Positions 16,962 to 25,355 of a stretch of 64,000 bases of DNA are shown here, piece by piece. This stretch comes from Maridesulfovibrio sp. (lineage in GTDB: Bacteria > Desulfobacterota > Desulfovibrionia > Desulfovibrionales > Desulfovibrionaceae). Where the stretch lies: positions 1-64,000 of the forward strand of contig NZ_OY763930.1 of the NCBI RefSeq assembly GCF_963667685.1. The letters run 5' to 3'. The position numbers and the translations under genes are program-made. The number at the start of each line of letters is the position of its first letter. The stretch's first letter is position 1. The notes beneath the pieces are model-generated. The model had not been told where the DNA came from. It was given only the letters and a program-made list of their open reading frames with translations, and searched no databases.

Positions 16962-19262
16962 ATGGCTAAGGATAAAAAGCATTACTATCAACGTTTTGCA
17001 GAAGAAATCATTGATAAACTGGAGAAAGGAACCGCGCCCTGGCAACGACCTTGGAAAGCTGGAGAATTTCAGCCGGCTTTCAACCCGGTATCCGGAGCAG
17101 TCTACCGGGGAATAAACCAGATCATGCTTAGTTCTGACGGCCTAAATGATCCCAGATTCATGACCTACAAGCAGGCTGAATCAAAGGGCTGGCAGGTTCG
17201 CAAGGGTTCAAAGTCGAAGATCATAGTCTTTTGGCAGATGTCACAAATCAGCGTTGTGAAGGACGAAGACGGCAAGCCGGAACGGGATGAAGAAGGGAAC
17301 GTTAAGGCTGAACACATCCAGCTTCAGAAACCAATCCTGCGCTTTTCCAATGTCTTCCACGCCAGCCAGATTGACGGAATCCCTGAATGGGATGGCCGGG
17401 AAATATCGTGGAATCCGGATGAACGGGCTGAAGCCATTCTGGAAAATTCTGGTGCTAGCATCTCACACGATCAGCGCAACCGGGCTTTCTATACCAGGGC
17501 TAAAGATGAAATCCATCTGCCCCCGCACGCAGCCTTTGACAGTCCCGACAAATACTACAGCACTGCTCTGCATGAGCTGGGACATTGGACCGGGCATGAA
17601 TCCCGACTTGATCGTGAATTTGGGCCGTTCGGTTCGGAGATCTACGCCAAGGAAGAACTGCGTGCGGAAATAGCAAGCTGGATGACCAGCGCGGAACTCG
17701 GCATCAGCCATAATCCGGAACAACATGCCAGTTATGTGAAAAGCTGGGTCAAAGTTCTGAAAGAAGATCCTTACGAAATCGTCCGCGCCTGTCAGAGCGC
17801 GGAGAAAATCAAGGATTACACCCTCGGTCTTGAGCAAGAACGCGCCCAAGAACAAACCAAGGAGAAAGGCATGGCAGTTTCTGCCCCAGACAAGGCAAAG
17901 CTGGAACAGCGCGAATCAAAATATGGAGTTCCGGAGAACGGTAAGACATGGCTCAAGGTTCCCTTCTCTGAGAAAAATCAGGCAAAGCAACTCGGAGCCA
18001 AATGGGATCAGTTGGAAAAAATGTGGTTTGCCCCTGAAGGAGAAGACGTCCAAAAATTCGCTGCTTGGCTGCCGGAGAACAAAGCCGCAGCGCAGCAAAA
18101 GGAAACACCGCAGGAACCCCGGCTTGCCACAGAAAAGACCTATCTCAATGTTCCCTACCGGGAAAAAGGACAGGCCAAGAAGCTCGGCGCACGCTGGGAT
18201 AAATCCGAGAAGTTGTGGTTTGCTCCCACAGGAACAGACCTCCCCCCCTTAGCCAAATGGTTGCCCAAGGAAAAGGTCAATGCTCCGCAGACAAACGCTG
18301 TTCAGGAATTCGCCAAAGCATTGCAGGAGGCAGGACTTGATCTTCAGGGCCAACAGCCGATCATGGACGGAACACTACAGCGCGTGCCAGTCATCGATGG
18401 CAAACCCAATTCAAAAGACGGTGCATACAAAGGATTCCTTGATGCCCGCCCCGCCGGATTCATCCAGAATCACAAAACCGGGCTGAAAATGAATTGGAAA
18501 GCTGATGGTCTTGAACTAACTGGCGAACAGAAAGCCCAGCTCAAGGCACAAGCCGCCCAGAAAAGGATCGAACGCGAAAAAGCCCTCGCCGAGCGGCGCG
18601 AGAAGGCTTCAAAGCGTTCTTTCGCCAAATGGACCAATGGCAAATGGGCCACCCAGCAGCAGGAGTACCTCACAAAGAAAGGTGTGCCGGCATACGGGGT
18701 CAAGGTCAACGAGCGCGGGGATCTGCTTGTACCCGGTCGCGATGTGAACGGCCATATCCACACGCTGCAAACCATCACTCCGGACGGAAAGCTCTTTGAA
18801 AAAGGAGGTCTGAAGGCGGGGATGTTCCACACCATTGATCCGGACGGAAAACTCGGACAAAGCAAAAACATCCTCATTTCCGAAGGATACGCCACCGCAG
18901 CAAGCGTCCACATGGCAACCAACGAACCGACCATCGTTGCCTTCGACGCTTCAAACCTTGAGCCGGTCGCCAAGGCACTGAAAGAAAAATACCCGGACAG
19001 CAAAATCGCCATTCTGGGTGACAACGACCACCACCTCAAACATAACGTCGGAGTTGAAAAAGCCGAGAAAGCCGCCAAAGCAGTGGACGGAATATCACTG
19101 ACACCCAAATTCAGCGAGGCCCAGCGCAGCCAAGGACTAAGCGACTTCAATGACCTTCATCAGTCCAGCGGACTCCGAGAAGTACAAAACCAGCTTGTCG
19201 GGCTATTCAAGCCGCAAAAAAGGGTTGTGAAACAGCAGGCTGCCAGAGCTATGGCAATGTAA
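16962..19262 (+). CDS. ArdC-like antirestriction / zincin metallopeptidase / Toprim multidomain protein
   Basis: A 766-residue protein with four parts. Residues 1-120 are the ArdC ssDNA-binding domain (DUF1738: FAEEIIDKLEKGTAPWQRPW, FNPVSGAVYRGIN). The zincin-like peptidase domain has HELGH at about 203 and GHESRLDR. Two DUF5710-type repeats follow (WLKVPFSEKNQAKQLGAKWD at about 330, YLNVPYREKGQAKKLGARWD at about 390). The C-terminal Toprim-like domain (ILISEGYATAASVH, AILGDND) resembles phage/TraC-type primases. ArdC protects incoming single-stranded DNA from restriction, and the Toprim part may prime synthesis on the transferred strand. ATG 16962 follows GGAGG; upstream in-frame sequence overlaps the preceding gene. 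Confidence 0.85.
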   Translation: MAKDKKHYYQRFAEEIIDKLEKGTAPWQRPWKAGEFQPAFNPVSGAVYRGINQIMLSSDGLNDPRFMTYKQAESKGWQVRKGSKSKIIVFWQMSQISVVKDEDGKPERDEEGNVKAEHIQLQKPILRFSNVFHASQIDGIPEWDGREISWNPDERAEAILENSGASISHDQRNRAFYTRAKDEIHLPPHAAFDSPDKYYSTALHELGHWTGHESRLDREFGPFGSEIYAKEELRAEIASWMTSAELGISHNPEQHASYVKSWVKVLKEDPYEIVRACQSAEKIKDYTLGLEQERAQEQTKEKGMAVSAPDKAKLEQRESKYGVPENGKTWLKVPFSEKNQAKQLGAKWDQLEKMWFAPEGEDVQKFAAWLPENKAAAQQKETPQEPRLATEKTYLNVPYREKGQAKKLGARWDKSEKLWFAPTGTDLPPLAKWLPKEKVNAPQTNAVQEFAKALQEAGLDLQGQQPIMDGTLQRVPVIDGKPNSKDGAYKGFLDARPAGFIQNHKTGLKMNWKADGLELTGEQKAQLKAQAAQKRIEREKALAERREKASKRSFAKWTNGKWATQQQEYLTKKGVPAYGVKVNERGDLLVPGRDVNGHIHTLQTITPDGKLFEKGGLKAGMFHTIDPDGKLGQSKNILISEGYATAASVHMATNEPTIVAFDASNLEPVAKALKEKYPDSKIAILGDNDHHLKHNVGVEKAEKAAKAVDGISLTPKFSEAQRSQGLSDFNDLHQSSGLREVQNQLVGLFKPQKRVVKQQAARAMAM

Positions 19263-19269
19263 ATTAACA

Positions 19270-19291
19270 AGCGGGTCTGAGGGGGGCCGCT
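19270..19291 (+). other. Hairpin with G-rich loop, copy 1
   Basis: AGCGG (19270-19274) and CCGCT (19287-19291) form a five-bp stem around a 12-base loop containing TCTGAGGGGGG. The same 11-base loop core occurs in a different stem at 20857-20886. GAGGGG lies 12 bases before ATG 19297 and may be part of the ribosome binding site, so the hairpin could hide it. Confidence 0.4.
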
Positions 19292-19296
19292 AAAAT

Positions 19297-20007
19297 ATGA
19301 GGATATTACAAATGAAACGATCCAAATCACAGCAGTTACTCGATCGCATTTCCTACCTTCATAAACAATATCGCAGGGAGCTTACAAAGCGAATAGGCAA
19401 AAGGCTTGAACAGATCAGGACAGAAAAAAAGGTCAGCCGAGCAGAACTCGCAAGACGGACCTCCTTGGGAACAGAGACCTTAACCAGTTACGAAAATGGG
19501 ACGCTGGACAGCATCAGCTGTAGCTCCTTATATATGCTGGCTTCCGAGCTTGATGCCGACCTGAGTTGGCTGATTTCCGGGAATGGCAACTTCAATTTCA
19601 TGCAATATATGAATCAGGGCTACGGAACAGCTCAACTTAAGGCTGAAATTGAAGACGCTCTTAACGATGAAGATTTATCAGCTAGTGCCAGAAAACGGTT
19701 CTCAAATTTCCTTGAGCAACTAAGCACACCCAAGACACCAAGCAGTATCAACCCATATGACAATCCGGCTAATATAATAAAAAATGATGACAAATCATCA
19801 CTAAATAATCACCATTCCACAGGGCTAATATTCGCAATTCAAGATCAATTTCATAAATTTTCACTAAGCTTGCAGACTGTTCTGGATTGCCTTAAAATCG
19901 CCGAATCAAGTGGCTGCATCGCAAAGCTTTCGCCAGAATGGTGGTGCTCTGTAATCAACCATAACGACCCAAAAATAAGTATAAAAATCAACAACCCAAA
20001 GGAGTAG
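19297..20007 (+). CDS. XRE-family helix-turn-helix regulator
   Basis: A 236-residue protein with an N-terminal HTH (about residues 40-95: LEQIRTEKKVSRAELARRTSLGTETLTSYENG) of the Cro/CI type, then DADLSWLISGNG, and a C-terminal domain of unknown kind. It probably represses or activates ICE genes. The following gene begins three bases after its stop with a good AAAGGAG, so the two are co-expressed. ATG 19312 is an alternative start. Confidence 0.7.
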   Translation: MRILQMKRSKSQQLLDRISYLHKQYRRELTKRIGKRLEQIRTEKKVSRAELARRTSLGTETLTSYENGTLDSISCSSLYMLASELDADLSWLISGNGNFNFMQYMNQGYGTAQLKAEIEDALNDEDLSASARKRFSNFLEQLSTPKTPSSINPYDNPANIIKNDDKSSLNNHHSTGLIFAIQDQFHKFSLSLQTVLDCLKIAESSGCIAKLSPEWWCSVINHNDPKISIKINNPKE

Positions 20008-20010
20008 ACA

Positions 20011-20292
20011 ATGGCAAAAATGAGCCGTGAAGAGGAATTCAAAATTATTCAAAGGATTCGAGAACTGGATGCAGAAGGCAAACATGAAGAAGCCCATAAA
20101 GAAAGGGAAAAATTACCGCTTGCCCCTCATCTAATTGAAGCCGGCAGAGTTTCAATGGGTGATAAAGAGTTTTTTAGCTCCGGGTTTAACCTTTCAGAAG
20201 CTGGTCCAGAAATAATTAAAGCAGGTAGAAAAGCTCTTGGTGATAAGCTTTTTTTTGAAAAGCATCCTGGGCTTTCAGAGCATACGAAATAA
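20011..20292 (+). CDS. Small protein with an internal repeat, unknown function
   Basis: A 93-residue hydrophilic protein. Two similar units, LIEAGRVSMGDKEFF and IIKAGRKALGDKLFF, follow each other and end in a similar Leu-Ser-Glu-(Ala/His) sequence, so the C-terminal half arose by duplication. A good AAAGGAG precedes the ATG. It lies in a run of small + strand genes after the ArdC-like gene. No family recognised. Confidence 0.6.
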   Translation: MAKMSREEEFKIIQRIRELDAEGKHEEAHKEREKLPLAPHLIEAGRVSMGDKEFFSSGFNLSEAGPEIIKAGRKALGDKLFFEKHPGLSEHTK

Positions 20293-20301
20293 GGGAAATA
20301 G

Positions 20302-20562
20302 ATGGGAGAAAATAATTTTAAAGCACGTTTTTTATATAAACTGAATGACGATTGGAAAGCTTATCAGCAAAAAGAAAACACACCGGAAGCCATTGCCTTT
20401 CAAAAAGGCTTGGCCGGAACCATCGCGCTGTACAAAGAAGCATCCGAGTTCAGCCCGAAATCAATTCTTGAAACCGAACAAATGATCTTGTCCCAAGAGA
20501 TGGGCTTTATGCAAATTCACCTGAAATGCTTAACAGCCTCACTCCCGCACTCCAAGAACTGA
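20302..20562 (+). CDS. Small hypothetical protein
   Basis: An 86-residue hydrophilic protein, no recognised domain. AAGGGA lies before the ATG. It overlaps the next gene by 37 bases, which suggests they are translated together. Its role is unknown. Confidence 0.5.
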   Translation: MGENNFKARFLYKLNDDWKAYQQKENTPEAIAFQKGLAGTIALYKEASEFSPKSILETEQMILSQEMGFMQIHLKCLTASLPHSKN

Positions 20563-20858
20563 AAGAAGCTCTTAATTGCTTTGAACAGGTTTATGACAAA
20601 GAAGGTTACACTCAAAGTAGTAAGCTTTTCAGCGGCAAAAATAAGCAAGGCGGGCTGCCGCTTGATACTGTAAGGAAATTTATTTCCAGTCATCAGGCAA
20701 GGCTTTCAAACAGACTAAAGGAAAACAGCTCCCGCCAAGAAAAAAATGTCCTGCTCCAACGCAAGACCAACCTCAAAATAGCAAACGAGGCCTACATAAA
20801 ATTACAAAAAAAAGCCCTCGGCCTTGAGAACGCTAAGGGCAAGGGAATGGCTAGATAG
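20526..20858 (+). CDS. Small basic hypothetical protein
   Basis: A 110-residue, Lys/Arg-rich, probably helical protein with no recognised family. The start at 20526 has a weak ribosome binding site, in keeping with coupling to the overlapping upstream gene. It is the last gene of this small + strand group; a hairpin starts at its stop codon. Confidence 0.5.
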   Translation: MLNSLTPALQELKEALNCFEQVYDKEGYTQSSKLFSGKNKQGGLPLDTVRKFISSHQARLSNRLKENSSRQEKNVLLQRKTNLKIANEAYIKLQKKALGLENAKGKGMAR

Positions 20859-20886
20859 CAGGAAACTCTGAGGGGGGATTCCTGCT
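20857..20886 (+). other. Hairpin with G-rich loop, copy 2
   Basis: AGCAGGAA (20857-20864) and TTCCTGCT (20879-20886) form a perfect eight-bp stem around a loop with TCTGAGGGGGG, the same loop core as at 19270-19291. It starts at the stop of the preceding gene but has no following T run, so it does not look like an ordinary terminator. Confidence 0.4.
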
Positions 20887-20955
20887 GGCTAAGCTAAACT
20901 GTAAACGTATGCCTATGGTTAGGTCGCAAGATAACCCCAAGGGGAATTCTTACAG

Positions 20956-21306
20956 CTAATACTCTTCATGCTCGATCCGTTTTTTTGCAAGATCAATAAC
21001 CTGAGAGTGGATCTCCACATCAAACCATTTTTTGAAAAGCCTTCTATCCCGGTTCTTGGGCCACAATTCAACTCTCAAATCCCAGGATTCCAGCTCAAGT
21101 TCAAATATTTCCCGACTATTTTTCAAAATGTATTCGAGAGCCTTGGTATTGTCCTCATATTCGGGGACCAAAAAAGTCATGCAGTCGACGTGAAGATCCG
21201 CCAAGGTTAAGGTAGGCACACCGCCCGCATCCGGAAGCGCCTTGGCCCAATTTAAAAACGGCTGCCGGGGCTTCACAATTGCTACAATCCTATTAACGAC
21301 TCTCAT
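20956..21306 (-). CDS. Hypothetical protein downstream of the FGE operon
   Basis: A 116-residue protein with no recognised family. It is the last - strand gene after the two FGE genes, separated from them by about 150 bases that contain a hairpin. It could be the end of that operon or independent. The composition is ordinary and no signal peptide or membrane helix is seen. Confidence 0.5.
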   Translation of the reverse strand: MRVVNRIVAIVKPRQPFLNWAKALPDAGGVPTLTLADLHVDCMTFLVPEYEDNTKALEYILKNSREIFELELESWDLRVELWPKNRDRRLFKKWFDVEIHSQVIDLAKKRIEHEEY

Positions 21307-21391
21307 ATACCCACCTTAATTCACTTAGCCATTCTTTAGTAATACCAATGAAACTCATCCCGCACTTAAGAACAATTTCCACCCCGCCGCT

Positions 21392-21432
21392 CCCTGACCT
21401 TGGCTGCTGCTCCGCTACGCAGCCCGGCAGGG
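21392..21432 (-). other. Hairpin downstream of variable region 1
   Basis: CCCTG (21392-21396) pairs with CAGGG (21428-21432), and GGCTGC (21402-21407) with GCAGCC (21419-21424) inside. An identical structure follows the second FGE gene. Hairpins or cruciforms just downstream of the variable repeat are a known DGR target feature. The sequence lies 28-68 bases past the stop codon in the direction of transcription. Confidence 0.5.
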
Positions 21433-21459
21433 GCTCACTTCATCCTTTTGCGCCTCCGG

Positions 21460-22278
21460 CTACCCCTTTTGGCCTAGGGAAAAACGGAACCCGATATCGG
21501 AGCTACGGAAGCCGGGAGTGAGCCTGAAGCGGAAGGCGGAACGCACGTCCCTGCCGAGGTTAAACCAGCAGCCGCCACGCAGAACACGGTCCTCGCCATC
21601 TGCAGGACCTTTAGGATCTTTAACAGATTCTTGCTCATATTCACCATACCGGTCAGCGCACCATTCAAAAACATTGCCATGCATTTGAAAAAGCCCCCAT
21701 TGGTTGCAGGTCAGCTCCTTTACAGTCACAGCCTTCTTTCTATATTCACCTTTTACTCCATTATTATATGGATAGTTGCCGTTATAGTTTACCTGCTTGG
21801 TAGTAATCTTTTTACCAAACGAAAATGGAGTTTCTGTTCCGGCACGGCAGGCGTACTCCCACTCTGCTTCGGTAGGGAGCCTGAGTTTAGGTCCACTAAA
21901 ATTTTCATTAACGGCTCTAATAAAGTCCTGACAATCATCCCAAGAGACGTTTTCAACCGGCAATTGTACGTCACTTTTAAAACGGCTCTTATTATCGCCC
22001 ATGACCTTTTCCCACAGTTCCTGAGTACAAGCCGTATCTGCTAGCCAATAACCTTTGGTCAAAGTAACTTCATGCTGAACCTCACCGTCATCGCGCCCCG
22101 GCTCATCTTCGGGGGAACCCATCAGAAAGACTCCGGGGCGAATCCAGCGCATACGTTGATTAACGCCTTTAATCTGCAAATCAGCCCAAAGTCCGTACTG
22201 ATCCTGCCCCCAAGCGATTGCCCATAGCGGGGGAAAAGGGGCTGGCAGCGCGCAATTATCTATGAAACCACAGGTCAT
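21460..22278 (-). CDS. FGE-sulfatase / C-type-lectin-fold protein with a DGR-like variable C-terminus
   Basis: A 272-residue protein made almost wholly of a formylglycine-generating-enzyme (SUMF1/FGE) domain: FLMGSPEDEPGRDDGE, VTLTKGYWLADTACTQELW, LRLPTEAEWEYACRAG, NQWGLFQMHGNVFEWCADR, ending RVLRGGCWFNL...DIGFRFSLGQKG. The FGE fold is the C-type-lectin fold that DGRs diversify. I set the start at 22278 because AAGGTG precedes it and the family homology begins just after; the frame is open 22 codons further. It matches the last 260 residues of the next gene and differs mainly in a tract near the end. It is the last gene of the MoxR operon. Confidence 0.85.
   Translation of the reverse strand: MTCGFIDNCALPAPFPPLWAIAWGQDQYGLWADLQIKGVNQRMRWIRPGVFLMGSPEDEPGRDDGEVQHEVTLTKGYWLADTACTQELWEKVMGDNKSRFKSDVQLPVENVSWDDCQDFIRAVNENFSGPKLRLPTEAEWEYACRAGTETPFSFGKKITTKQVNYNGNYPYNNGVKGEYRKKAVTVKELTCNQWGLFQMHGNVFEWCADRYGEYEQESVKDPKGPADGEDRVLRGGCWFNLGRDVRSAFRFRLTPGFRSSDIGFRFSLGQKG
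21500..21570 (-). repeat. Putative DGR variable region 1 (VR1)
   Basis: Aligned to VR2 (offset 980), this stretch has 18 differing bases in 71 positions, while 57 bp on one side and 20 bp on the other are identical. On the coding strand the changed codons are nearly all NNC with first and second bases altered (CTC/TAC, GAC/CTC, TTC/AAC, TTC/AGC, CTC/AGC, TCC/GAC), as expected when AAC codons of a template are mutated at adenines. One difference (TTT/TTC) does not fit. Confidence 0.8.
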
Positions 22279-22371
22279 ATTTATCACCTTAATTTTAATG
22301 GGCGGCATATCAACACAATTAAAAATGCATATTTCATACAACATCCTTGCAGCTTATACCAAACTTATCGC

Positions 22372-22412
22372 CCCTGACCTTGGCTGCTGCTCCGCTACGC
22401 AGCCCGGCAGGG
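22372..22412 (-). other. Hairpin downstream of variable region 2
   Basis: This is the same nested inverted repeat as after VR1: CCCTG (22372-22376) with CAGGG (22408-22412), and GGCTGC with GCAGCC inside. The structure and its distance from the variable region are identical in the two copies, in line with a DGR recognition hairpin. The approximately 95 bases between the two FGE genes hold nothing else that I can identify. Confidence 0.5.
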
Positions 22413-22439
22413 TCTCACCTCTTCCTTTTGCGCCTCCGG

Positions 22440-25349
22440 CTACCCCTTTTGGCCTAGGGAAAAACGGAACCCGATATCGTCGCTACGGACGTCGGGAGTG
22501 CTCCTGCTGCGGTTGGCGGAACGCACGAGCCAGCCGTAGTAGAACCAGCTGCCGCCACGCAGAACACGGTTCACGCCATCTGCAGGACCTTTAGGATCTT
22601 TAACAGATTCTTGCTCATATTCACCATACCGGTCAGCGCACCATTCCCAGACATTGCCATGCATTTGAAAAAGCCCCCACTGATTGCAAGGTAGTTTATT
22701 TACCGCAACAGTCTTCTCTCTATATTCGCCTTTTACTCCATTCTTATATGGATTGTTGCCGTCATAGTTTACCTGCTTAGTAGTAATATTTTCACCAAAC
22801 GAAAATGGAGTTTCTGTTCCGGCACGGCAGGCGTACTCCCACTCTGCTTCAGTAGGGAGTCGGAGCTTAAGTCCATTTAGCTTACCATTTACGGTTTGTA
22901 TAAATTCCTGACAATCATTCCAAGAAACACCGTCGACTGGTAATTGCGCGTCACCTTTAAAATAGCTTGGATTATTGTGCATGACCTTTTCCCACAATTC
23001 CTGAGTACAAGCCGTATCGGCCAGCCAAAATCCTTCAGTCAAAGTAACTTTATGTTGTATTTCACTATCAAAACGTTCCGGCTCATCTTCGGGAGACCCC
23101 ATTGTAAAGGTTCCGGGCTGTATCCAGCGCATACGTTGGGTAATGCCTGCAATATTTAGCTCTGCGTAGAGTCCGTATTGATCAAAGCCAAAAGTTTCTG
23201 CCCATGGGGGGACAGGAATCCCTGATTCTCTTATATTCTCCCACTGAGAGATGTTGATCCAAGATCCTTTTTCAATACTATCTACAGACGAATGCCCACT
23301 TTGCTTGATATCGTTAAGCCTAACCATTTGGTCGCTATTATCAGTGTGCACTCCTACATATGAATTGCCCTGCACCAGACCGAGACCACTTGGAAAAACG
23401 TGTTTTATTTCAGAATCGTTAAGAGGCAGAGTTGCGTATAGACCGGTGGCATCGCGGTAGATGGATTCTGCCCATTCGGGTTTGAGGTCGGAGATGAGGA
23501 CGCACTCTTCCTTAGAGGAAGAAATTACTATTTTCGATAAGTTATCGAGTGGATATAATAAGCCCTCTTTTAACTCAAAATTGTCCTCTTTTTCCCCAGC
23601 AAGAAGGGTCAATCTCTCCTGAGCGGAAAAAGAAAATAACGGGACCTCTCCTCTCACTGCACTTGAACGAGAAGTCTTCTTCCTAAAAACAAGTTGCTCG
23701 CCATATTGCAGACCTTCCCATATTTGAGAAGGAACCGGATCTTCGCCACGGGCTTTCTTTACATCGTCTTCTTCAATAATTTCAGGAAACGGTTGATCCT
23801 TGGGTAGATCCTTGAATGCATTAGCAACGGCACTCTTTAAATAATCAGCTCCATGAACATTAAGTACAGATTTATTTTGTCGCATCCCCATACGTCTGAT
23901 CCAGTCCTGTACTGATTCAGAATCAGTATCTTCAAAACAAACAGCACCCTCCTTAAGCCAGCCCAGATAATGTCTTAAATCTTCCGGCAAGGCAGAAGGA
24001 TTCTTTCCGCTGCACTTATTTGCATCCGTACAGCACAACTTCAATGCATGCTGGGTAAGTTGTTCCTCTAAACGTACCTCTGCAGGAAGAGCTGTGTGAT
24101 AATCACGTATCGCTTTAAATACTCGATCAAATACAGAGTCCACCACCAGAGATAAATCACTGGCCAGACGCCTCGCTTCTTTCTGAATGCTGCAAAGTCC
24201 ATCCTGATAGTCTGTTGTTTTTTCAGCCCTGATGGAACATGACAAGTAAGTATTGCTTACATCAGGATGATTCCATACAAGCCCTTCTATTCCAACATCA
24301 GTACCAGGCAGGATACGCCTAACCTTTCGCAACAAGCCCGGCTCAATACGAAGTGCTGAAGAACAAAGCTTGAGAACGCTCTCAGCTGTAGGCGGCAAGC
24401 CTAACTTGCTCAGTCCGTCAGTCGCACAGGGCATGGAGTCATCCCAGCAAATCATCCTGTAGAGGTGCTTATGACGATCATCCCAAAGACGTTCAGGAAC
24501 GGGAGTTAAGACAATAGGGTCAATACCCTGCTTATGAAGCATGCGACCAAACTTGCACCAATCTTCCCTATCACTGTCCGCCCCATAAGCTCCTAAGTCA
24601 GATAAGATAAGTAAAGGAGCTCCATATGGATCAATTTGCAATGGGTAATATTCCATCCGCTCGTGATTAATGGCATCCTCAAGCGGGCCAAATCGGATAA
24701 AATGCGTTTTAAGCCCTGATTTACTAACCAAATCGGAAACACCGTTTACAACCATATGAAAATCATTCCAGAACGGAAACAATCGCAAATGAACGTCAAC
24801 AAGAATCTGCGAGAATGGTGCCCAAACGTTCGACTCTTTCAAAGGGATATCCAGGAGGAAATCTCCACGGGCAAGCATACGGACAGCCTTCACCACATCA
24901 GGTTGACGAGACTTCTTCCGCCCATGAAGAGCTTTTTTGATGATCGGCCACAACTTTGCCCATGGAGAAATCGGAGAGAAAGGAGGAGGCGGAGAGGATT
25001 TCAATTTTGGCAATTCTCCATTACCGAAATCAATACCTTCGGATGAAGGCGGACGATCCTTACCCAACTGCTTCCTAGATTCAACAAACCAAAAATTAGG
25101 CTTTAACGGCTTTTCTGTCGGTTCTGGAAATTCATTTGATTCCCCACTACTGGCTTCCTCCTGCTGGATTAAATCATTATGCTGCCCACCAGAGCCAACT
25201 CCACTTTGAACAACCTTTTCAGGAGAATAGTCATACCTAACTAAGCTACCTATTACTTTCCGGTCACCATCAGGAAACTCTCTTAACAACAACTCAAGAT
25301 CGGCGCGTCCTACAGGCCCTGAAGTATGTTTATAATTACTGTTGCCCAT
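22440..25349 (-). CDS. 969-aa vWA-like / FGE fusion with a DGR-like variable C-terminus
   Basis: A large protein with no signal peptide or membrane helix. Residues 1-30 form a small helical start; 40-150 are Pro/Ser/Glu-rich. Residues about 180-290 look like a degenerate von Willebrand A domain (DVHLRLFPFWNDFHMVV, APLLILSDLGAYG, GIDPIVLTPVP). A helical region with a paired-Cys segment lies at about 430-480. From about 710 to the end there is a full FGE domain (MRWIQPGTFTMGSPEDEPE, LRLPTEAEWEYACRAG, MHGNVWEWCADR) ending in VR2. Immediately upstream is a MoxR ATPase, so this is probably the vWA partner and diversified sensor of a MoxR-vWA conflict system. The vWA call is from pattern only. Confidence 0.75.
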   Translation of the reverse strand: MGNSNYKHTSGPVGRADLELLLREFPDGDRKVIGSLVRYDYSPEKVVQSGVGSGGQHNDLIQQEEASSGESNEFPEPTEKPLKPNFWFVESRKQLGKDRPPSSEGIDFGNGELPKLKSSPPPPFSPISPWAKLWPIIKKALHGRKKSRQPDVVKAVRMLARGDFLLDIPLKESNVWAPFSQILVDVHLRLFPFWNDFHMVVNGVSDLVSKSGLKTHFIRFGPLEDAINHERMEYYPLQIDPYGAPLLILSDLGAYGADSDREDWCKFGRMLHKQGIDPIVLTPVPERLWDDRHKHLYRMICWDDSMPCATDGLSKLGLPPTAESVLKLCSSALRIEPGLLRKVRRILPGTDVGIEGLVWNHPDVSNTYLSCSIRAEKTTDYQDGLCSIQKEARRLASDLSLVVDSVFDRVFKAIRDYHTALPAEVRLEEQLTQHALKLCCTDANKCSGKNPSALPEDLRHYLGWLKEGAVCFEDTDSESVQDWIRRMGMRQNKSVLNVHGADYLKSAVANAFKDLPKDQPFPEIIEEDDVKKARGEDPVPSQIWEGLQYGEQLVFRKKTSRSSAVRGEVPLFSFSAQERLTLLAGEKEDNFELKEGLLYPLDNLSKIVISSSKEECVLISDLKPEWAESIYRDATGLYATLPLNDSEIKHVFPSGLGLVQGNSYVGVHTDNSDQMVRLNDIKQSGHSSVDSIEKGSWINISQWENIRESGIPVPPWAETFGFDQYGLYAELNIAGITQRMRWIQPGTFTMGSPEDEPERFDSEIQHKVTLTEGFWLADTACTQELWEKVMHNNPSYFKGDAQLPVDGVSWNDCQEFIQTVNGKLNGLKLRLPTEAEWEYACRAGTETPFSFGENITTKQVNYDGNNPYKNGVKGEYREKTVAVNKLPCNQWGLFQMHGNVWEWCADRYGEYEQESVKDPKGPADGVNRVLRGGSWFYYGWLVRSANRSRSTPDVRSDDIGFRFSLGQKG
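22480..22550 (-). repeat. Putative DGR variable region 2 (VR2)
   Basis: This is the counterpart of VR1 at the end of the 969-aa gene. It encodes GGSWFYYGWLVRSANRSRS and the next residues, against GGCWFNLGRDVRSAFRFRL in VR1. Both tracts have the (R)GGSW-start and IGFR-end layout of known FGE-type DGR targets. Several codons are still AAC, TAC or AGC, as in a partly mutated template copy. Confidence 0.8.
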
Positions 25350-25355
25350 GAATTG

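Noticed and set aside
18470..19150. 226-codon - strand frame within the ArdC-like gene
   Set aside because: It is a shadow frame with no ribosome binding site and no family features; the + strand gene is strong.
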